Counted from the first letter of the stretch, positions 35,742-45,364 are shown. The stretch: 64,000 nt of DNA from an uncultured Clostridia bacterium (GCA_947644595.1 CANSAE010000004.1:62001-126000); one strand, 5' to 3'. Made by a program: numbers and translations. Notes: generated from the sequence alone by a model not told the origin.

Positions 35742-36401
35742 ATGGATTTTCAAAACTGTTTTCCCGTTTGGAACAAGCTCACAGCCCCCCAGCAGGAGCG
35801 GATTCACGGCGCTTTGATGACCCGTAAGGTCGGCAAGGGCACCGTGATCCACAACGGCAGTATGGACTGCACCGGTCTGCTGCTGGTAAAGTCCGGTCTG
35901 CTTCGTGCCTATATTCTCTCTGATGAAGGCCGGGAAATTACCATTTACCGCCTGTTTGATTTAGATATGTGCCTGTTCTCCGCTTCCTGTATGCTGCGCT
36001 CCATCCAATTTGAGGTAACCATAGAAGCTGAAAAAGATACGGAACTTTGGATCATTCCCGCAGAAACCTACAAAAGCATTATGGAAGAATCTGCGCCGCT
36101 TTCAAACTATACCAACGAATTGATGGCCACTCGGTTTTCTGATGTCATGTGGCTCGTGGAGCAGATTATGTGGAAGAGTCTGGACAAACGAGTCGCCGCA
36201 TTCCTCCTGGAAGAACGCTCCATCCAAGGGAGCGACAAGCTGAAGATCACCCACGAAACCATCGCAAACCACCTTGGCTCCCACAGAGAAGTGATCACCC
36301 GGATGCTCCGTTATTTTCAGAATGAAGGGATCGTCAAACTGTCCCGTGGTATGGTCGAGGTCGTAGCCCCCCAAAAACTGGAATCCCTCACTGTCGATTG
36401 A
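35742..36401 (+). CDS. Crp/Fnr-family transcription regulator
   Basis: A 219-residue protein behind AAAGGAGGGAGATC. Residues 20-120 form the cyclic-nucleotide-binding-like beta barrel (GKGTVIHNGSMDCTGLLLVKSG, EGREITIYRLFDLDMC). A long dimer helix follows, then a C-terminal winged helix (KITHETIANHLGSHREVITRML). No N-terminal Fnr-type four-Cys cluster is seen, so it is probably not an oxygen sensor of the Fnr kind; a thiol or redox effector is possible given Cys residues at 43, 81 and 86. It lies convergent with the thioredoxin-rhodanese-CoADR operon, its likely target. Confidence 0.82.
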   Translation: MDFQNCFPVWNKLTAPQQERIHGALMTRKVGKGTVIHNGSMDCTGLLLVKSGLLRAYILSDEGREITIYRLFDLDMCLFSASCMLRSIQFEVTIEAEKDTELWIIPAETYKSIMEESAPLSNYTNELMATRFSDVMWLVEQIMWKSLDKRVAAFLLEERSIQGSDKLKITHETIANHLGSHREVITRMLRYFQNEGIVKLSRGMVEVVAPQKLESLTVD

Positions 36402-36423
36402 AAACCGTTTCATCAATCGTGGG

Positions 36424-36473
36424 AAATCCCCGGCAACAGCAAAAAATGTGCCTGCTGTTGCCGGGGATTTTTA
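36424..36473 (+). terminator. terminator of the Crp/Fnr-family gene
   Basis: A 16-base stem (AATCCCCGGCAACAGC / GCTGTTGCCGGGGATT) followed by TTTTA on the plus strand. It separates the two convergent genes. Confidence 0.75.
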
Positions 36474-36491
36474 TGCGATTTCCAATGTCTC

Positions 36492-38192
36492 TCATTCCAT
36501 TTGCCGATCCATGCCGCAGGCCGTTGCCGATTCAATCAGTCCCCGGTCGTTCATCACTGCGTCATAAAACCGGAAGCCTCCAGAGAAGTTGTAGGCCTCA
36601 TAACCGTTTCCCTCCAAAATACGGCAGGCAATATAGCTGCGCAGGCCACTCTGGCAAATCACATAGACAGGCTTTCCCGTTTCGATTTCGTCAAGACGCT
36701 CCCGAAGTTCATCCACGGGAATGTTCCGGAAGCCCTTAATATGCCCGGAAGCGTATTCTCCCGCGGTTCTGGTATCCAGCAGTGTCACGCTGCCGTCATA
36801 AGGCAGTGTGGCCGCATCTTCCAAATGCCACTGCTTGACCGTTCCCCTGGAAATATTTTCCACCATGAAGCCCGCCATGTTCACAGGATCCTTGGCAGAA
36901 GAGTAAGGCGGCGCGTAAGCCAGTTCCAAATCCTTCAGCTCCGTGGCCTTCATTCCTCCGCGGATGGCCGCGGCCAGCACGTCAATGCGCTTATCCACGC
37001 CTTCATACCCTACGATCTGGGCGCCGAGCAGGCGGTATGTCTCTTTTTCAAAGACGACCTTCATCGTCATCAGCTTCCCGCCGGGATAGTACCCGGCATG
37101 GCTCATGGGAGACAGGACCACCGTGTCTGCATCCAGCCCGGCTTTTTCTGCATTGGTCTCATTGATGCCGGTAGCCGCCGCGGTCATATCAAACACCTTG
37201 ACAACGCTGCTGCCCTGCGTTCCCTGATATCGGCTGTTGCCGCCGCAGATATTGTCCGCGGCGATACGCCCCTGCTTGTTGGCGGGACCTGCCAGAGAAA
37301 TCACGGCATCCTCCCCGGTGACATAGTGCTTCACCTGCACCGCATCCCCTACAGCATAGATGTCCGGCACCGAGGTCTCCATCCGGTCATTCACAACAAT
37401 GCTGCCCTTAATGCCCAATTCCAGCCCGGCGTCTTTTGCCAAGGCCGTGTCCGGTGTAACACCAATGGCCAGGATCACAATATCTCCATGAAGGGATGGG
37501 CCATCCTTCAGCAGCACATCCACACCGCCGTCCTTTTCCGAAAAACCCTCTACTGTGTGTCCGAGCGCCAGTTGAACACCATGCTTGCGCATTTCGCTGT
37601 GGATGAAAGCTGCCATATCCGCGTCAAAGGGATTCATCAGCTGTTTGGGACGCTGAACGATGGTAACCTCCAGACCCAGTTCCCGCAGATTTTCCGCAAG
37701 TTCCAAGCTGATAAAGCCGCCGCCTGCCAGTACGGCAGACTTGGAATGATGTTTGTTGATGTGTTCCTTGATACGGAACGTATCTTCCACAGTACGCAAT
37801 GTGAACAGCCGGTCGATCCCGGTGCCGGGAAGCCGCGGCTGGGTCGGTTTCGCGCCGGGAGCCAGAAGCAGCTTATCATAGCGTTCCTCAAACGCTTCTC
37901 CGGTCTCCAAATTTTTGACAGAGACTATTTTCCGCTCCGGATGAATGGCCGTGACCTCATGACGCACCTTCATACTGACCCGGAAACGTGAGAAAAAGCT
38001 CTCCGGTGTTTGAAGCGACAACGCCTCTCGCTCCGTGATCACATCTCCGATATAGTAAGGCAGCCCGCAGTTGGCGTAGGACACAAAGCCCGAACGTTCA
38101 AATACTACGATTTCTGCCTGCTCATCCAGCCGGCGAATTCTTGCCGCGGCAGTGGCTCCGCCTGCCACGCCGCCCACGATCACAACCTTCAT
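36492..38192 (-). CDS. CoA-disulfide reductase with C-terminal rhodanese domain
   Basis: A 566-residue flavoprotein starting at ATG 38192 (MKVVIVGGVAGGATAAARI, FAD-binding). Residues 1-450 are a pyridine nucleotide-disulfide oxidoreductase with the single active-site Cys42 in FVSYANCGLPYYIG and the FAD motif SVPDIYAVGDAVQ. The C-terminal 100 residues are a rhodanese domain with the Cys loop VICQSGLRSY. Such CoADR-Rhd enzymes reduce CoA persulfides or polysulfides with NAD(P)H. The gene starts 2 bases after the upstream rhodanese stop. Confidence 0.9.
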   Translation of the reverse strand: MKVVIVGGVAGGATAAARIRRLDEQAEIVVFERSGFVSYANCGLPYYIGDVITEREALSLQTPESFFSRFRVSMKVRHEVTAIHPERKIVSVKNLETGEAFEERYDKLLLAPGAKPTQPRLPGTGIDRLFTLRTVEDTFRIKEHINKHHSKSAVLAGGGFISLELAENLRELGLEVTIVQRPKQLMNPFDADMAAFIHSEMRKHGVQLALGHTVEGFSEKDGGVDVLLKDGPSLHGDIVILAIGVTPDTALAKDAGLELGIKGSIVVNDRMETSVPDIYAVGDAVQVKHYVTGEDAVISLAGPANKQGRIAADNICGGNSRYQGTQGSSVVKVFDMTAAATGINETNAEKAGLDADTVVLSPMSHAGYYPGGKLMTMKVVFEKETYRLLGAQIVGYEGVDKRIDVLAAAIRGGMKATELKDLELAYAPPYSSAKDPVNMAGFMVENISRGTVKQWHLEDAATLPYDGSVTLLDTRTAGEYASGHIKGFRNIPVDELRERLDEIETGKPVYVICQSGLRSYIACRILEGNGYEAYNFSGGFRFYDAVMNDRGLIESATACGMDRQME

Positions 38193-38193
38193 A

Positions 38194-38514
38194 TTATCGC
38201 TCCACCTTTCCGGAATACGCGGCAATGCCGCCGATATTGGACACATTGGAATATCCCAGATGTTGCAGCTGGCGCATCGCCTGACGGCTCCGGGCACCGG
38301 AATAACAATATACGAACAACGCTGCGTCCTTATTCTCAGTCACAGCGGCAACTTCATCGATTGTCTGCAGCGGCACGTTCCTGCTGCCGGGAATGTGCCC
38401 CTCCCTGTATTCCTGAGGTGTCCGCACATCCAGCAGAACCGCCCCCGGAATTGCCTGATACGTCTTTACGCCCTGATTGATATCAGGCTGCTTCAAAAAA
38501 TCCAAGAATCCCAT
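38194..38514 (-). CDS. single-domain rhodanese
   Basis: A 106-residue sulfurtransferase. It has VLLDVRTPQEYREGHIPGSRN and the active-site loop VYCYSGARSRQA, with the catalytic Cys carrying a persulfide. It lies between thioredoxin and CoADR-Rhd with 12- and 1-base gaps, so the three act together, probably moving sulfane sulfur from a persulfide donor to CoA or thioredoxin. Confidence 0.88.
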   Translation of the reverse strand: MGFLDFLKQPDINQGVKTYQAIPGAVLLDVRTPQEYREGHIPGSRNVPLQTIDEVAAVTENKDAALFVYCYSGARSRQAMRQLQHLGYSNVSNIGGIAAYSGKVER

Positions 38515-38526
38515 AATTGAACCTCC

Positions 38527-38832
38527 TCACAGCATCGACAGGATCGCATTCTTAGGCCTTGCCCCCAGCGCCTGGTTGACGATTTTGCCTTCCTTCATCA
38601 CCACCAGCGTGGGAATACTCATCACACCAAACCGGCTTGCCAGCTCAGGCTGTTCGTCCACATTGACTTTACCGACCTTGATATCCGCACGTTCCCGGGC
38701 GATTTCCTCCATAATGGGAACCACCATGCGGCAGGGACCGCACCAAGGCGCCCAAAAGTCCAAAAGGACAGGCTTATCGGAATTCATAACTTCATTTTGA
38801 AAATTATCCTGATTGATATTGATTGCAGACAT
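38527..38832 (-). CDS. trxA: thioredoxin
   Basis: A 101-residue thioredoxin. I start at ATG 38832 with GGAGG 8 bases upstream. The active site is FWAPWCGPCRM, the conserved cis-Pro lies in MSIPTLVV, and length is normal. It is the first gene of the sulfur/redox operon. Confidence 0.93.
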   Translation of the reverse strand: MSAININQDNFQNEVMNSDKPVLLDFWAPWCGPCRMVVPIMEEIARERADIKVGKVNVDEQPELASRFGVMSIPTLVVMKEGKIVNQALGARPKNAILSML

Positions 38833-38866
38833 GTTCCATTCCTCCATGTTTTTTATTTGTGGTCTC

Positions 38867-38907
38867 ATTATAACCGGAACGTAACACCTTTTCCGTGATG
38901 ATATCAC
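38867..38907 (-). promoter_or_regulatory. activator-type promoter with Crp/Fnr-like operator for the trx operon
   Basis: On the minus strand a perfect -10 TATAAT (38867-38872) lacks a good -35. Instead a perfect 13-base palindrome, GTGATATCATCAC (38895-38907), is centred about 41.5 bases before the expected start site. That is the class II position for Crp/Fnr activators, and a regulator of that family is encoded at the other end of the operon. Confidence 0.65.
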
Positions 38908-38965
38908 ACTTTCAACAAACACGGGATATTCTGCCCGCTTCACGCCGAATAGAACCTCATTCCGA

Positions 38966-38997
38966 CAAAAACGGCACCGCCAAAGGCGGTGCCGTTT
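38966..38997 (-). terminator. terminator of the M60/SLH operon
   Basis: A 13-base perfect stem (AAACGGCACCGCC / GGCGGTGCCGTTT) with an AAA loop, followed by T's on the minus strand, begins only a few bases after the SLH stop codon. Confidence 0.8.
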
Positions 38998-39000
38998 CTT

Positions 39001-40068
39001 CTATTTTGCCACAGTCTCCGCAAAGCGCATCAGAATCGACGCCACTTGGGCGCGGGTGGCGGGTCCCTTTGGGACCAGCGTCATTTTCGTCACACCGGAC
39101 ATCAGGCCCGCGCCGGTTGCCCACTGCAAAGCATCCTCCGCATAGGCACTCACATCCACAAAATCCTGAAAGCCTGCCAGACCGGACCGGGCCGCGGTAT
39201 CATATCCCTTATATCCCGCATAGCGGTACAGGATCGCCGCAAGCTGTTCCCGGGTAATGTTGCTTTCCGGTTCAAAAGTCCCATTCGGATACCCGCTGAC
39301 GATTCCCTTGGCCGTCGCCCAGGCAATGGGCTTGGTATAATATTTATCCTCCGGCACATCTGCAAAGTCCGCCCGGCCCGCGGCGGGACTGCCTTCCATA
39401 CGATAAAGGATTGCGACGATCATCCCACGATTGGTAGGCGTGTCCGGCGCAAACCCAGTGGCCGTCATCCCGGACATGAGCTTGTTTTCATAGGCGAATT
39501 TCACCGCCTGATAAAACCAGTGGCGGGACTCCACATCTGTAAAGGGCAAATTCCCTGCCGGCGTAGGCGTAGGCGTAGGACTGGACCCAGAGGATGGATC
39601 CACATGCCGACGAACCTCGACTGTCGCTTCATCCACGCCCGCCAGAGGGCGGGACGCTTCATCCAGCGCGGAGAGCTTTGCCGTGGCCGGCATGGTAAAG
39701 CTCTCCCCCAGGGACAAGGTCCCCAGTGTCAGCGTCCGCCCCCGGGTCAGCGGCTTATCTCCATTGACAAGATAGACCGTGAGTGTTGTGGTACCGTCTT
39801 GCACCACAGGTGCCCGTTCCGGCTGATATGCCGTGCTGTCATACGCCGTGAATTTGGCATCCGGATACGCGCCGGCAAAGGTCAACTCCAGCTGAACAGC
39901 ATAGACATCCGTGCCATCCAAGCCCTCAATATAAACCAGCGCGCTCCCCGTTCCGGAAGCTGTATAGGTCAATACCGGGTCACTGATCCCAAAGGCCGCG
40001 CCGGAAAGTCCGCTCACAATCACAGACAAAATGACCAGTATCCACAGCAGCTTGTTCCGTCTTTTCAT
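39001..40068 (-). CDS. SLH-anchored surface protein with cohesin-like domain
   Basis: A 355-residue protein whose ATG overlaps the stop of the M60 gene (ATGA). It has a signal peptide or anchor (residues 1-27), then a beta-rich domain at 29-153 (VYAVQLELTFAGAYPDAKF, TLTLGTLSLG) that looks like a cohesin. A Pro-Thr linker (164-171) leads to three SLH repeats (FTDVESRHWFYQAVKFAYEN near 177 and two more). SLH repeats bind pyruvylated wall polymers. If the domain is a cohesin it could dock the dockerin of the co-expressed protease. The SLH call is sure; the cohesin call is tentative. Confidence 0.78.
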   Translation of the reverse strand: MKRRNKLLWILVILSVIVSGLSGAAFGISDPVLTYTASGTGSALVYIEGLDGTDVYAVQLELTFAGAYPDAKFTAYDSTAYQPERAPVVQDGTTTLTVYLVNGDKPLTRGRTLTLGTLSLGESFTMPATAKLSALDEASRPLAGVDEATVEVRRHVDPSSGSSPTPTPTPAGNLPFTDVESRHWFYQAVKFAYENKLMSGMTATGFAPDTPTNRGMIVAILYRMEGSPAAGRADFADVPEDKYYTKPIAWATAKGIVSGYPNGTFEPESNITREQLAAILYRYAGYKGYDTAARSGLAGFQDFVDVSAYAEDALQWATGAGLMSGVTKMTLVPKGPATRAQVASILMRFAETVAK

Positions 40069-43000
40069 GGATTGCCGTCCTCCAGCACAACGATGGGCAG
40101 ATCCTCTCCCCCAGGAGCGCTGACCCACAGTGTCTCCGCTGTGGTGCGCCCGGAACTGGTGTCTTCCGGCATATCCGTGCGGAATATCTCTGCCCGGATC
40201 ATACTGGGCAGAAGATTCACGCCGTCGCAGTGGGTAGCCTCCTGAAGAGCCGCTTCGTTCTGTACATTGGGAATAAACAGGAAGATGCCGTCACTGATAT
40301 CGCTCACCGCGCCATCCTCCGGGATCTCCGCAAACATCAGGCAGTCGCCGTCCAGATACCGCTCGTAGGAATCAATGTGGACAGTCTCCTCCTCGTCGAA
40401 GGTAGTCGTCGTAAACCGGCCCTTTATTTTCACATAATTGTACACCGGGTCGCCTCTGTAATAGCCTGCAATGACCAAGGTGCCCGCGGGGATCACATCA
40501 CCGGCTCCCGGGCCATAGGTATAAGCCTCCGCCAGCCGTCCCGTAAAAGCGCCCTCCAAAAGGGACACGTCATCCCCAGCGTAACTGACCAGAAGCACAT
40601 CCGAAGTTTCCACATCTGCAGGGATCCCCGTGACCGTGATCGTTACCGCGTCATAGGTCCAAATCCGGGTATCTCCGTTGGATGCGCCGGGCTTATTGAA
40701 ATAGCTCAGGAAACTATTTTGATCGTCCACAGCCTGGTTCTCACTGAACCGGCCGCGTTTGGCGACTGTCGTCTGATTCCCGCTATCCGTCACAGATACC
40801 GTAAAGTCTCCCTCCGTGGGCCATGCCCCACCGACCAGCTTAATGCCAGATACCGCAGTCTCCCGCTGCATGGTGAAAATCACATCATCGCCGTTTCTGC
40901 TCACAGTGTAGCTGCCCGGGTCCACAGTGACATCATAAGCCACCCGGAGCTCCCCTGCGTCTGCCGTGGAAATCAAATTGCCCAGAATATCATAGGCCCT
41001 CACCTGGTAGGCATACGTCTTATGGTTCGCGGTACCGATCACATCAGTGTACTCAGGCGTCACACTAAAGGCGATCGGCACGCCGTTGCGTACGATCTCA
41101 TACCCCTGGACCGTCCCCCTAAGCTGAGACGTATTCACAGAGATCACAACTTCATTGTTCGTCTCTGCGCGCATCGCCGCAGTCGCGCTGATACTCCCGG
41201 AAGCTCCGGCAGTTCCCTCCAAACGGGCTCTGCGGCTGGCATCCGTCAGGTACCATATGGCCCGGCTGTCCTTTCCGTAGGCGGAAAGCTGTGTTTTGGT
41301 GCTGTCGCTGAGGGTCATTCCCCAACGGGTGAAAAATTCCGTCAAATCCTTCCCAGCCACACCCGAAGCCGTGAGGGCCACTTTATCATCATAAGACGCG
41401 GTACCCTGGGTGTATGTCCCGGCCTTCCATGCCTTAAAGAAGCGGTTATAGAAGCCCATAGGATCCCCGGCATCGTCATACGCCAGATGGAGCTGCCAGT
41501 ACATTCCCAGCTGCACAAACACATCGTTGGACGCACCGGGATAGCCCTGGGCCACCTTGGTGAAGATCTGGTCGTACTTTCCGCTCAGTTCCAACCGGGA
41601 AGGCAGTACATTGGCGCCGCCGTCATAGGTTTGGACCATCAGGGAATAGAGGTTATTGGTGATTTCCGCCCGGCCCAGCTTGTCCATATTATGCCCGATT
41701 TCGTGGGCGATGCCCCAGCCGAACAGTTGGTTCGCCGCAGCACCCTCAGGCAGCTGCTCAATGGGCTTACCCCGGACCATGCCGGCGCAGGAACCGTAGC
41801 CGATACCAATGTGATTGCCCGCCGCATACATGAAGGCGCCGGCAAACATCTGCATACAGCGGATATTCTGGCGGCTGGTCATGTCGTTTTGCGCATAAGT
41901 CCGGTCGATGCCCTGGGTGGTTTTGCAGATGTGCATCACATCTTCCCAGGCCATGACATTGTTGTACAAAGTGTCCACCATCGCTTCCCGACCGCTTCCA
42001 GCGGTATAGCCGGTGCCGGTGAGCACCGACTGCGCAGGAAGGGACAGCAATACGCCGGGCAAAGACAGCTCTGTCACATTCAGGCAGTAAGTCTGCTCAT
42101 TGGCGGAGTTCACTCCAGCCTTTCCAGGATAGGCAATCAGTTCATCCACATAAGCCGCAATTTCCGTTCTGCGCGCGTCCTCAGTCATTTCATACCAGTC
42201 AGACAGCTCCAACAGGGGAATATCCGTAGCTCTGCGGATATGCAGTCGGATATTTTCCGCGTCGGTCCCGCTGTAGGTCAAATACAGGCTGCCGCCCCGA
42301 CTGGTATTCTGGCTGCCGATTTTGGGCACGACCAAAATATTTTTTCCGTTTTGCAGCGTACCCATGCTCGCCCGCCAGGTAGACGCCTCCGCATTGAACT
42401 GGCTGGCATGAACCTGCACAGTCTGTCCATCGGGAATTCCAGAAGCATAGACCGTGATGGTCTGCCCCGCTTTAGCCGCCACACCCAGGGGCTGAAGCTC
42501 GCTGCCGCTCTGGCTATATTTCGCGCTGTCCGCAGCCGCGCTGCAGGAATCGATGCCGTTGATAATAGCTCCCTGAGATGTCCCAGCCAGCAATTCCTCC
42601 GCCAGCTTCAGCTCATCCTCCATGGTATCCAAATTCAAATAGTAATTCTTTTCGTCCCCCACCAACCGGGCACGCAGCACATCAATCTCCGCCTGATTGA
42701 CCGATGCCGCCAGTTGCAAATGGAGCTCATCCGCAAACAGCGCGTCGATCTGGTCCGGCAAACAGCGGGTCTCGTCATATTCCAGGAACATCAGTTCCGA
42801 CAGGCTTACGGTCGTATATGCCTGCTGCTCGATGGTCACCGCCAGCTTCACCACATTCTTCGTGGGCTCGATCGGCAGTACCGCAAACTTGCTCACAGAG
42901 GGATTCCCTTTCACTGGCAGCCAGTTATTCACCTGGGACGCATCCACATGGGCGGGGTTCGGTGCAACCACATGCCCGGGACCGTTCAGGTCATCACCTT

Positions 43001-44972
43001 CCTGCCACACCGTCACGGTATATACCCGGAGGTTGGAGGCATAGCTGCCATCCAGCCGGGGCACCCAGATCACACTGCTGATATCCTGCGGTTGCTTGAA
43101 AGTGCACAGCACCTGCTTGCTGTTCCACCAGTTGGGATGGGCCGTCCAGTGGGTGCTGTAGTCCCCGTCCGCCATATTTTCCGGCTTGAAGGGATTCTCG
43201 CTGCTGTACTCCGTGGGCGAAACATTGTATTCCGCAGCCAGCCAGATTTTGTCAATGGCCGTGTAATCCAGCACGCCTTCTGTGGGAATTCCGGCCGGAC
43301 GTTCGTAGCTCACGGCCATGGGCGTTCCCTGATAGACCCGGGAGGGCCCGCTCTCTCCCGCGCTGTTGCCGGATACCACATACACAGAATACGTTGTGCC
43401 GTTTTTCAGTCCGGCAATATTGGTATTCGTCGTAGACAAGCTGCCTTCCAGCTGCCGGAACCCAGTATCGCCTTCGGCATAGTACACCTTATAATAGGTA
43501 GCGCCCTTACTGGCTTTCCAGGACAGGCGCAGCGCACCATCCAACTCCGTAACGGTCACCATATCCGGTGCGGAAGGTGCCTTCGTAGGCTCCGGCGTGG
43601 CTTTTATATCCACAGGCTTGCCCACCCAGCCATCCGCAATCGGAGTGACGATAAACGTATATTCTTTCAAATCCTCCAACCCGCTGATGGTGGCGCTGCT
43701 GCGGTCCACACGCACTTCCCGGGTCTCCGTGGGCTTGGCCGTCTGGAAATAAGAAACGGTATAGCCCGTTACGTTCCGCAGTCCGGACCAGGTCAGGTCC
43801 ACCTTTTCACTCCCCGCCACAGCGGTCAGGTTCTTCACCTGATTGTTGGATGCCACCGGCGTTTCTGGCACGATTTCTTTCAAAAACTGCACGGATTCCA
43901 GTGTCACAAATCCCGTTTCCGTTTTGGTCACGGAAATCGTGACTTTTTTCACCGCCACGCGGTTCCCCAGCTTGATGGTGATGACATGTTCATCTCCGCT
44001 CCGGCTGATGGCACGGATGCCCTCCGGCAGCGTGTAATCAAACGGCAGTTCTTCCGTGCTGCCGTCCTCATATTCCACTGTTACAGTGCCTTTCCTGGCC
44101 TCAGTGGAAACGATCTGGATCTCTTCCAGGGTCTCCGCCCGGGTCAGAGTAATCGGCAGATCAATGGTACCGGCGTCATTATCTTTCGCCTGAATGCGCA
44201 CGGACTTGCCATTGTCCGAGAACAAATCTGACAAATCCCCCTGCACAAGGCAGGTCTGTTCCAGGTCCTTCTTCAGAACAGCCTGATCCACCGGCGGAGC
44301 CAGAAGATAGGTATCCCGCAGTTCTGCCGTTCCCAGCGTCCCCCGGACGATACCGCTGGCGTTGCGGGTCACATAGGCCAGGTCCACAATATCCACCTTG
44401 CCGTCACCGTTCAGATCGCAGGAAGCCGCGTCAGTCCCCAGCGCATCGGACACCAGTTTCCGGTCACTGGTATTCACCTTCCCGTCTCCATCCAGATCAC
44501 CCAAGGTAAATGTATCGTCAGCTGTTCCCAGGATCAAATGCTGGGCAGTCTCGCCCAAATCTACCCTCTGGCTGAAGCTGCGGTACCCCACACCGGTAAA
44601 TACCAGTTCATAGCTTCCTTGAGGCAATGCCTGGACCGTGACATCCGCAAAGCCCGGCCAACCCTCTCCGGTCAGGTCGCCGCCATCCACATCCCGCAGG
44701 CGCACTTGCACGGGATAAGTGTTTTTCAACAGCCCGTCATACGTTCCGCTCAAGGCCACCTGTCCCAAAGCGGTACCGTTCCGGCGCAGTTCCATTTGAA
44801 TATTTCGTTCCGCCAATGCGGACAGCGTCTGTGCATAGTCGATCCGCAACGTGACAGAAATGCTCCCCGTCACCGTGCCATCCTCCTCTGCCGCCTGCAC
44901 CGGGATCAGTGCCATGGATAGCAGCATGGATACGGTGAGCAGCAAAGAAAGCAATCTTGTATATCGCTTCAT
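40065..44972 (-). CDS. secreted M60-family metallopeptidase with dockerin, FN3 and carbohydrate-binding regions
   Basis: A 1635-residue protein. A signal peptide (1-27, ending PVQA) is followed by a dockerin type I domain at 157-204 with two calcium loops (DLDGDGKVNTSD and DLNGDGKVDIVD). Two fibronectin type III-like domains (about 380-565) and a discoidin-like region (575-740) come next. The M60 domain follows, with the zinc motif HEIGH at 1090-1094. Beta-rich domains complete it. M60 peptidases cut mucin-type glycoproteins in gut bacteria. An N-terminal dockerin is uncommon. It shares an operon with the SLH protein, its likely anchor. Confidence 0.85.
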   Translation of the reverse strand: MKRYTRLLSLLLTVSMLLSMALIPVQAAEEDGTVTGSISVTLRIDYAQTLSALAERNIQMELRRNGTALGQVALSGTYDGLLKNTYPVQVRLRDVDGGDLTGEGWPGFADVTVQALPQGSYELVFTGVGYRSFSQRVDLGETAQHLILGTADDTFTLGDLDGDGKVNTSDRKLVSDALGTDAASCDLNGDGKVDIVDLAYVTRNASGIVRGTLGTAELRDTYLLAPPVDQAVLKKDLEQTCLVQGDLSDLFSDNGKSVRIQAKDNDAGTIDLPITLTRAETLEEIQIVSTEARKGTVTVEYEDGSTEELPFDYTLPEGIRAISRSGDEHVITIKLGNRVAVKKVTISVTKTETGFVTLESVQFLKEIVPETPVASNNQVKNLTAVAGSEKVDLTWSGLRNVTGYTVSYFQTAKPTETREVRVDRSSATISGLEDLKEYTFIVTPIADGWVGKPVDIKATPEPTKAPSAPDMVTVTELDGALRLSWKASKGATYYKVYYAEGDTGFRQLEGSLSTTNTNIAGLKNGTTYSVYVVSGNSAGESGPSRVYQGTPMAVSYERPAGIPTEGVLDYTAIDKIWLAAEYNVSPTEYSSENPFKPENMADGDYSTHWTAHPNWWNSKQVLCTFKQPQDISSVIWVPRLDGSYASNLRVYTVTVWQEGDDLNGPGHVVAPNPAHVDASQVNNWLPVKGNPSVSKFAVLPIEPTKNVVKLAVTIEQQAYTTVSLSELMFLEYDETRCLPDQIDALFADELHLQLAASVNQAEIDVLRARLVGDEKNYYLNLDTMEDELKLAEELLAGTSQGAIINGIDSCSAAADSAKYSQSGSELQPLGVAAKAGQTITVYASGIPDGQTVQVHASQFNAEASTWRASMGTLQNGKNILVVPKIGSQNTSRGGSLYLTYSGTDAENIRLHIRRATDIPLLELSDWYEMTEDARRTEIAAYVDELIAYPGKAGVNSANEQTYCLNVTELSLPGVLLSLPAQSVLTGTGYTAGSGREAMVDTLYNNVMAWEDVMHICKTTQGIDRTYAQNDMTSRQNIRCMQMFAGAFMYAAGNHIGIGYGSCAGMVRGKPIEQLPEGAAANQLFGWGIAHEIGHNMDKLGRAEITNNLYSLMVQTYDGGANVLPSRLELSGKYDQIFTKVAQGYPGASNDVFVQLGMYWQLHLAYDDAGDPMGFYNRFFKAWKAGTYTQGTASYDDKVALTASGVAGKDLTEFFTRWGMTLSDSTKTQLSAYGKDSRAIWYLTDASRRARLEGTAGASGSISATAAMRAETNNEVVISVNTSQLRGTVQGYEIVRNGVPIAFSVTPEYTDVIGTANHKTYAYQVRAYDILGNLISTADAGELRVAYDVTVDPGSYTVSRNGDDVIFTMQRETAVSGIKLVGGAWPTEGDFTVSVTDSGNQTTVAKRGRFSENQAVDDQNSFLSYFNKPGASNGDTRIWTYDAVTITVTGIPADVETSDVLLVSYAGDDVSLLEGAFTGRLAEAYTYGPGAGDVIPAGTLVIAGYYRGDPVYNYVKIKGRFTTTTFDEEETVHIDSYERYLDGDCLMFAEIPEDGAVSDISDGIFLFIPNVQNEAALQEATHCDGVNLLPSMIRAEIFRTDMPEDTSSGRTTAETLWVSAPGGEDLPIVVLEDGNP

Positions 44973-45037
44973 GTCTATCGTCCTCGCTTTTTATCAGAGT
45001 TTCCTGTAAATGGGAACGGATAATTTCCCGATTTTGC

Positions 45038-45066
45038 ATTGTAGCGCATTATGTAAACTCTGTCAA
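45038..45066 (-). promoter_or_regulatory. sigma-A promoter of the M60/SLH operon
   Basis: TTGACA, exactly 17 bases, TACAAT on the minus strand, about 65 bases before the start codon. The match is near-consensus, suggesting strong expression. Confidence 0.82.
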
Positions 45067-45307
45067 CTACATTTAGTTACAATTTTCGACAGCGCAGACG
45101 CTTCTCCGCCTTACTCCCAGCACGCTTTGCGAAAATTCTCCATCCGTCCTCAACGAATGCCTGCAAGATTATGGGTTGCCGAATATCGACAGCCTCTCCA
45201 TGGACATTCTTTTTCATGAAAAATCGAAAAAGTGGGGAATGAATATCAAAATTCCTGAAAAAAACAAGGGGAAAATGAATTTTTTGCCGAAAAATCGCAA
45301 AATATGG
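45067..45307. other. 241-base divergent intergenic region
   Basis: This AT-rich stretch lies between the divergent promoters at 45038-45066 and 45308-45336. I see no gene and no clear operator in it. Confidence 0.5.
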
Positions 45308-45336
45308 TTGACATAATGGTTACAAAATGGTAAAAT
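45308..45336 (+). promoter_or_regulatory. sigma-A promoter of the 70-residue protein gene
   Basis: TTGACA, 17 bases, TAAAAT, 28 bases before the start codon. Close to consensus. Confidence 0.82.
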
Positions 45337-45364
45337 TTGTTCATCTTGAAAACCGGAGGCTGTT

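Noticed and set aside
40230..44231. 1333-codon open frame on the plus strand across the M60 gene
   Set aside because: It mirrors the minus-strand protease gene; the minus strand has a signal peptide, dockerin, HEIGH motif, promoter and terminator. The plus-strand product has no family features.
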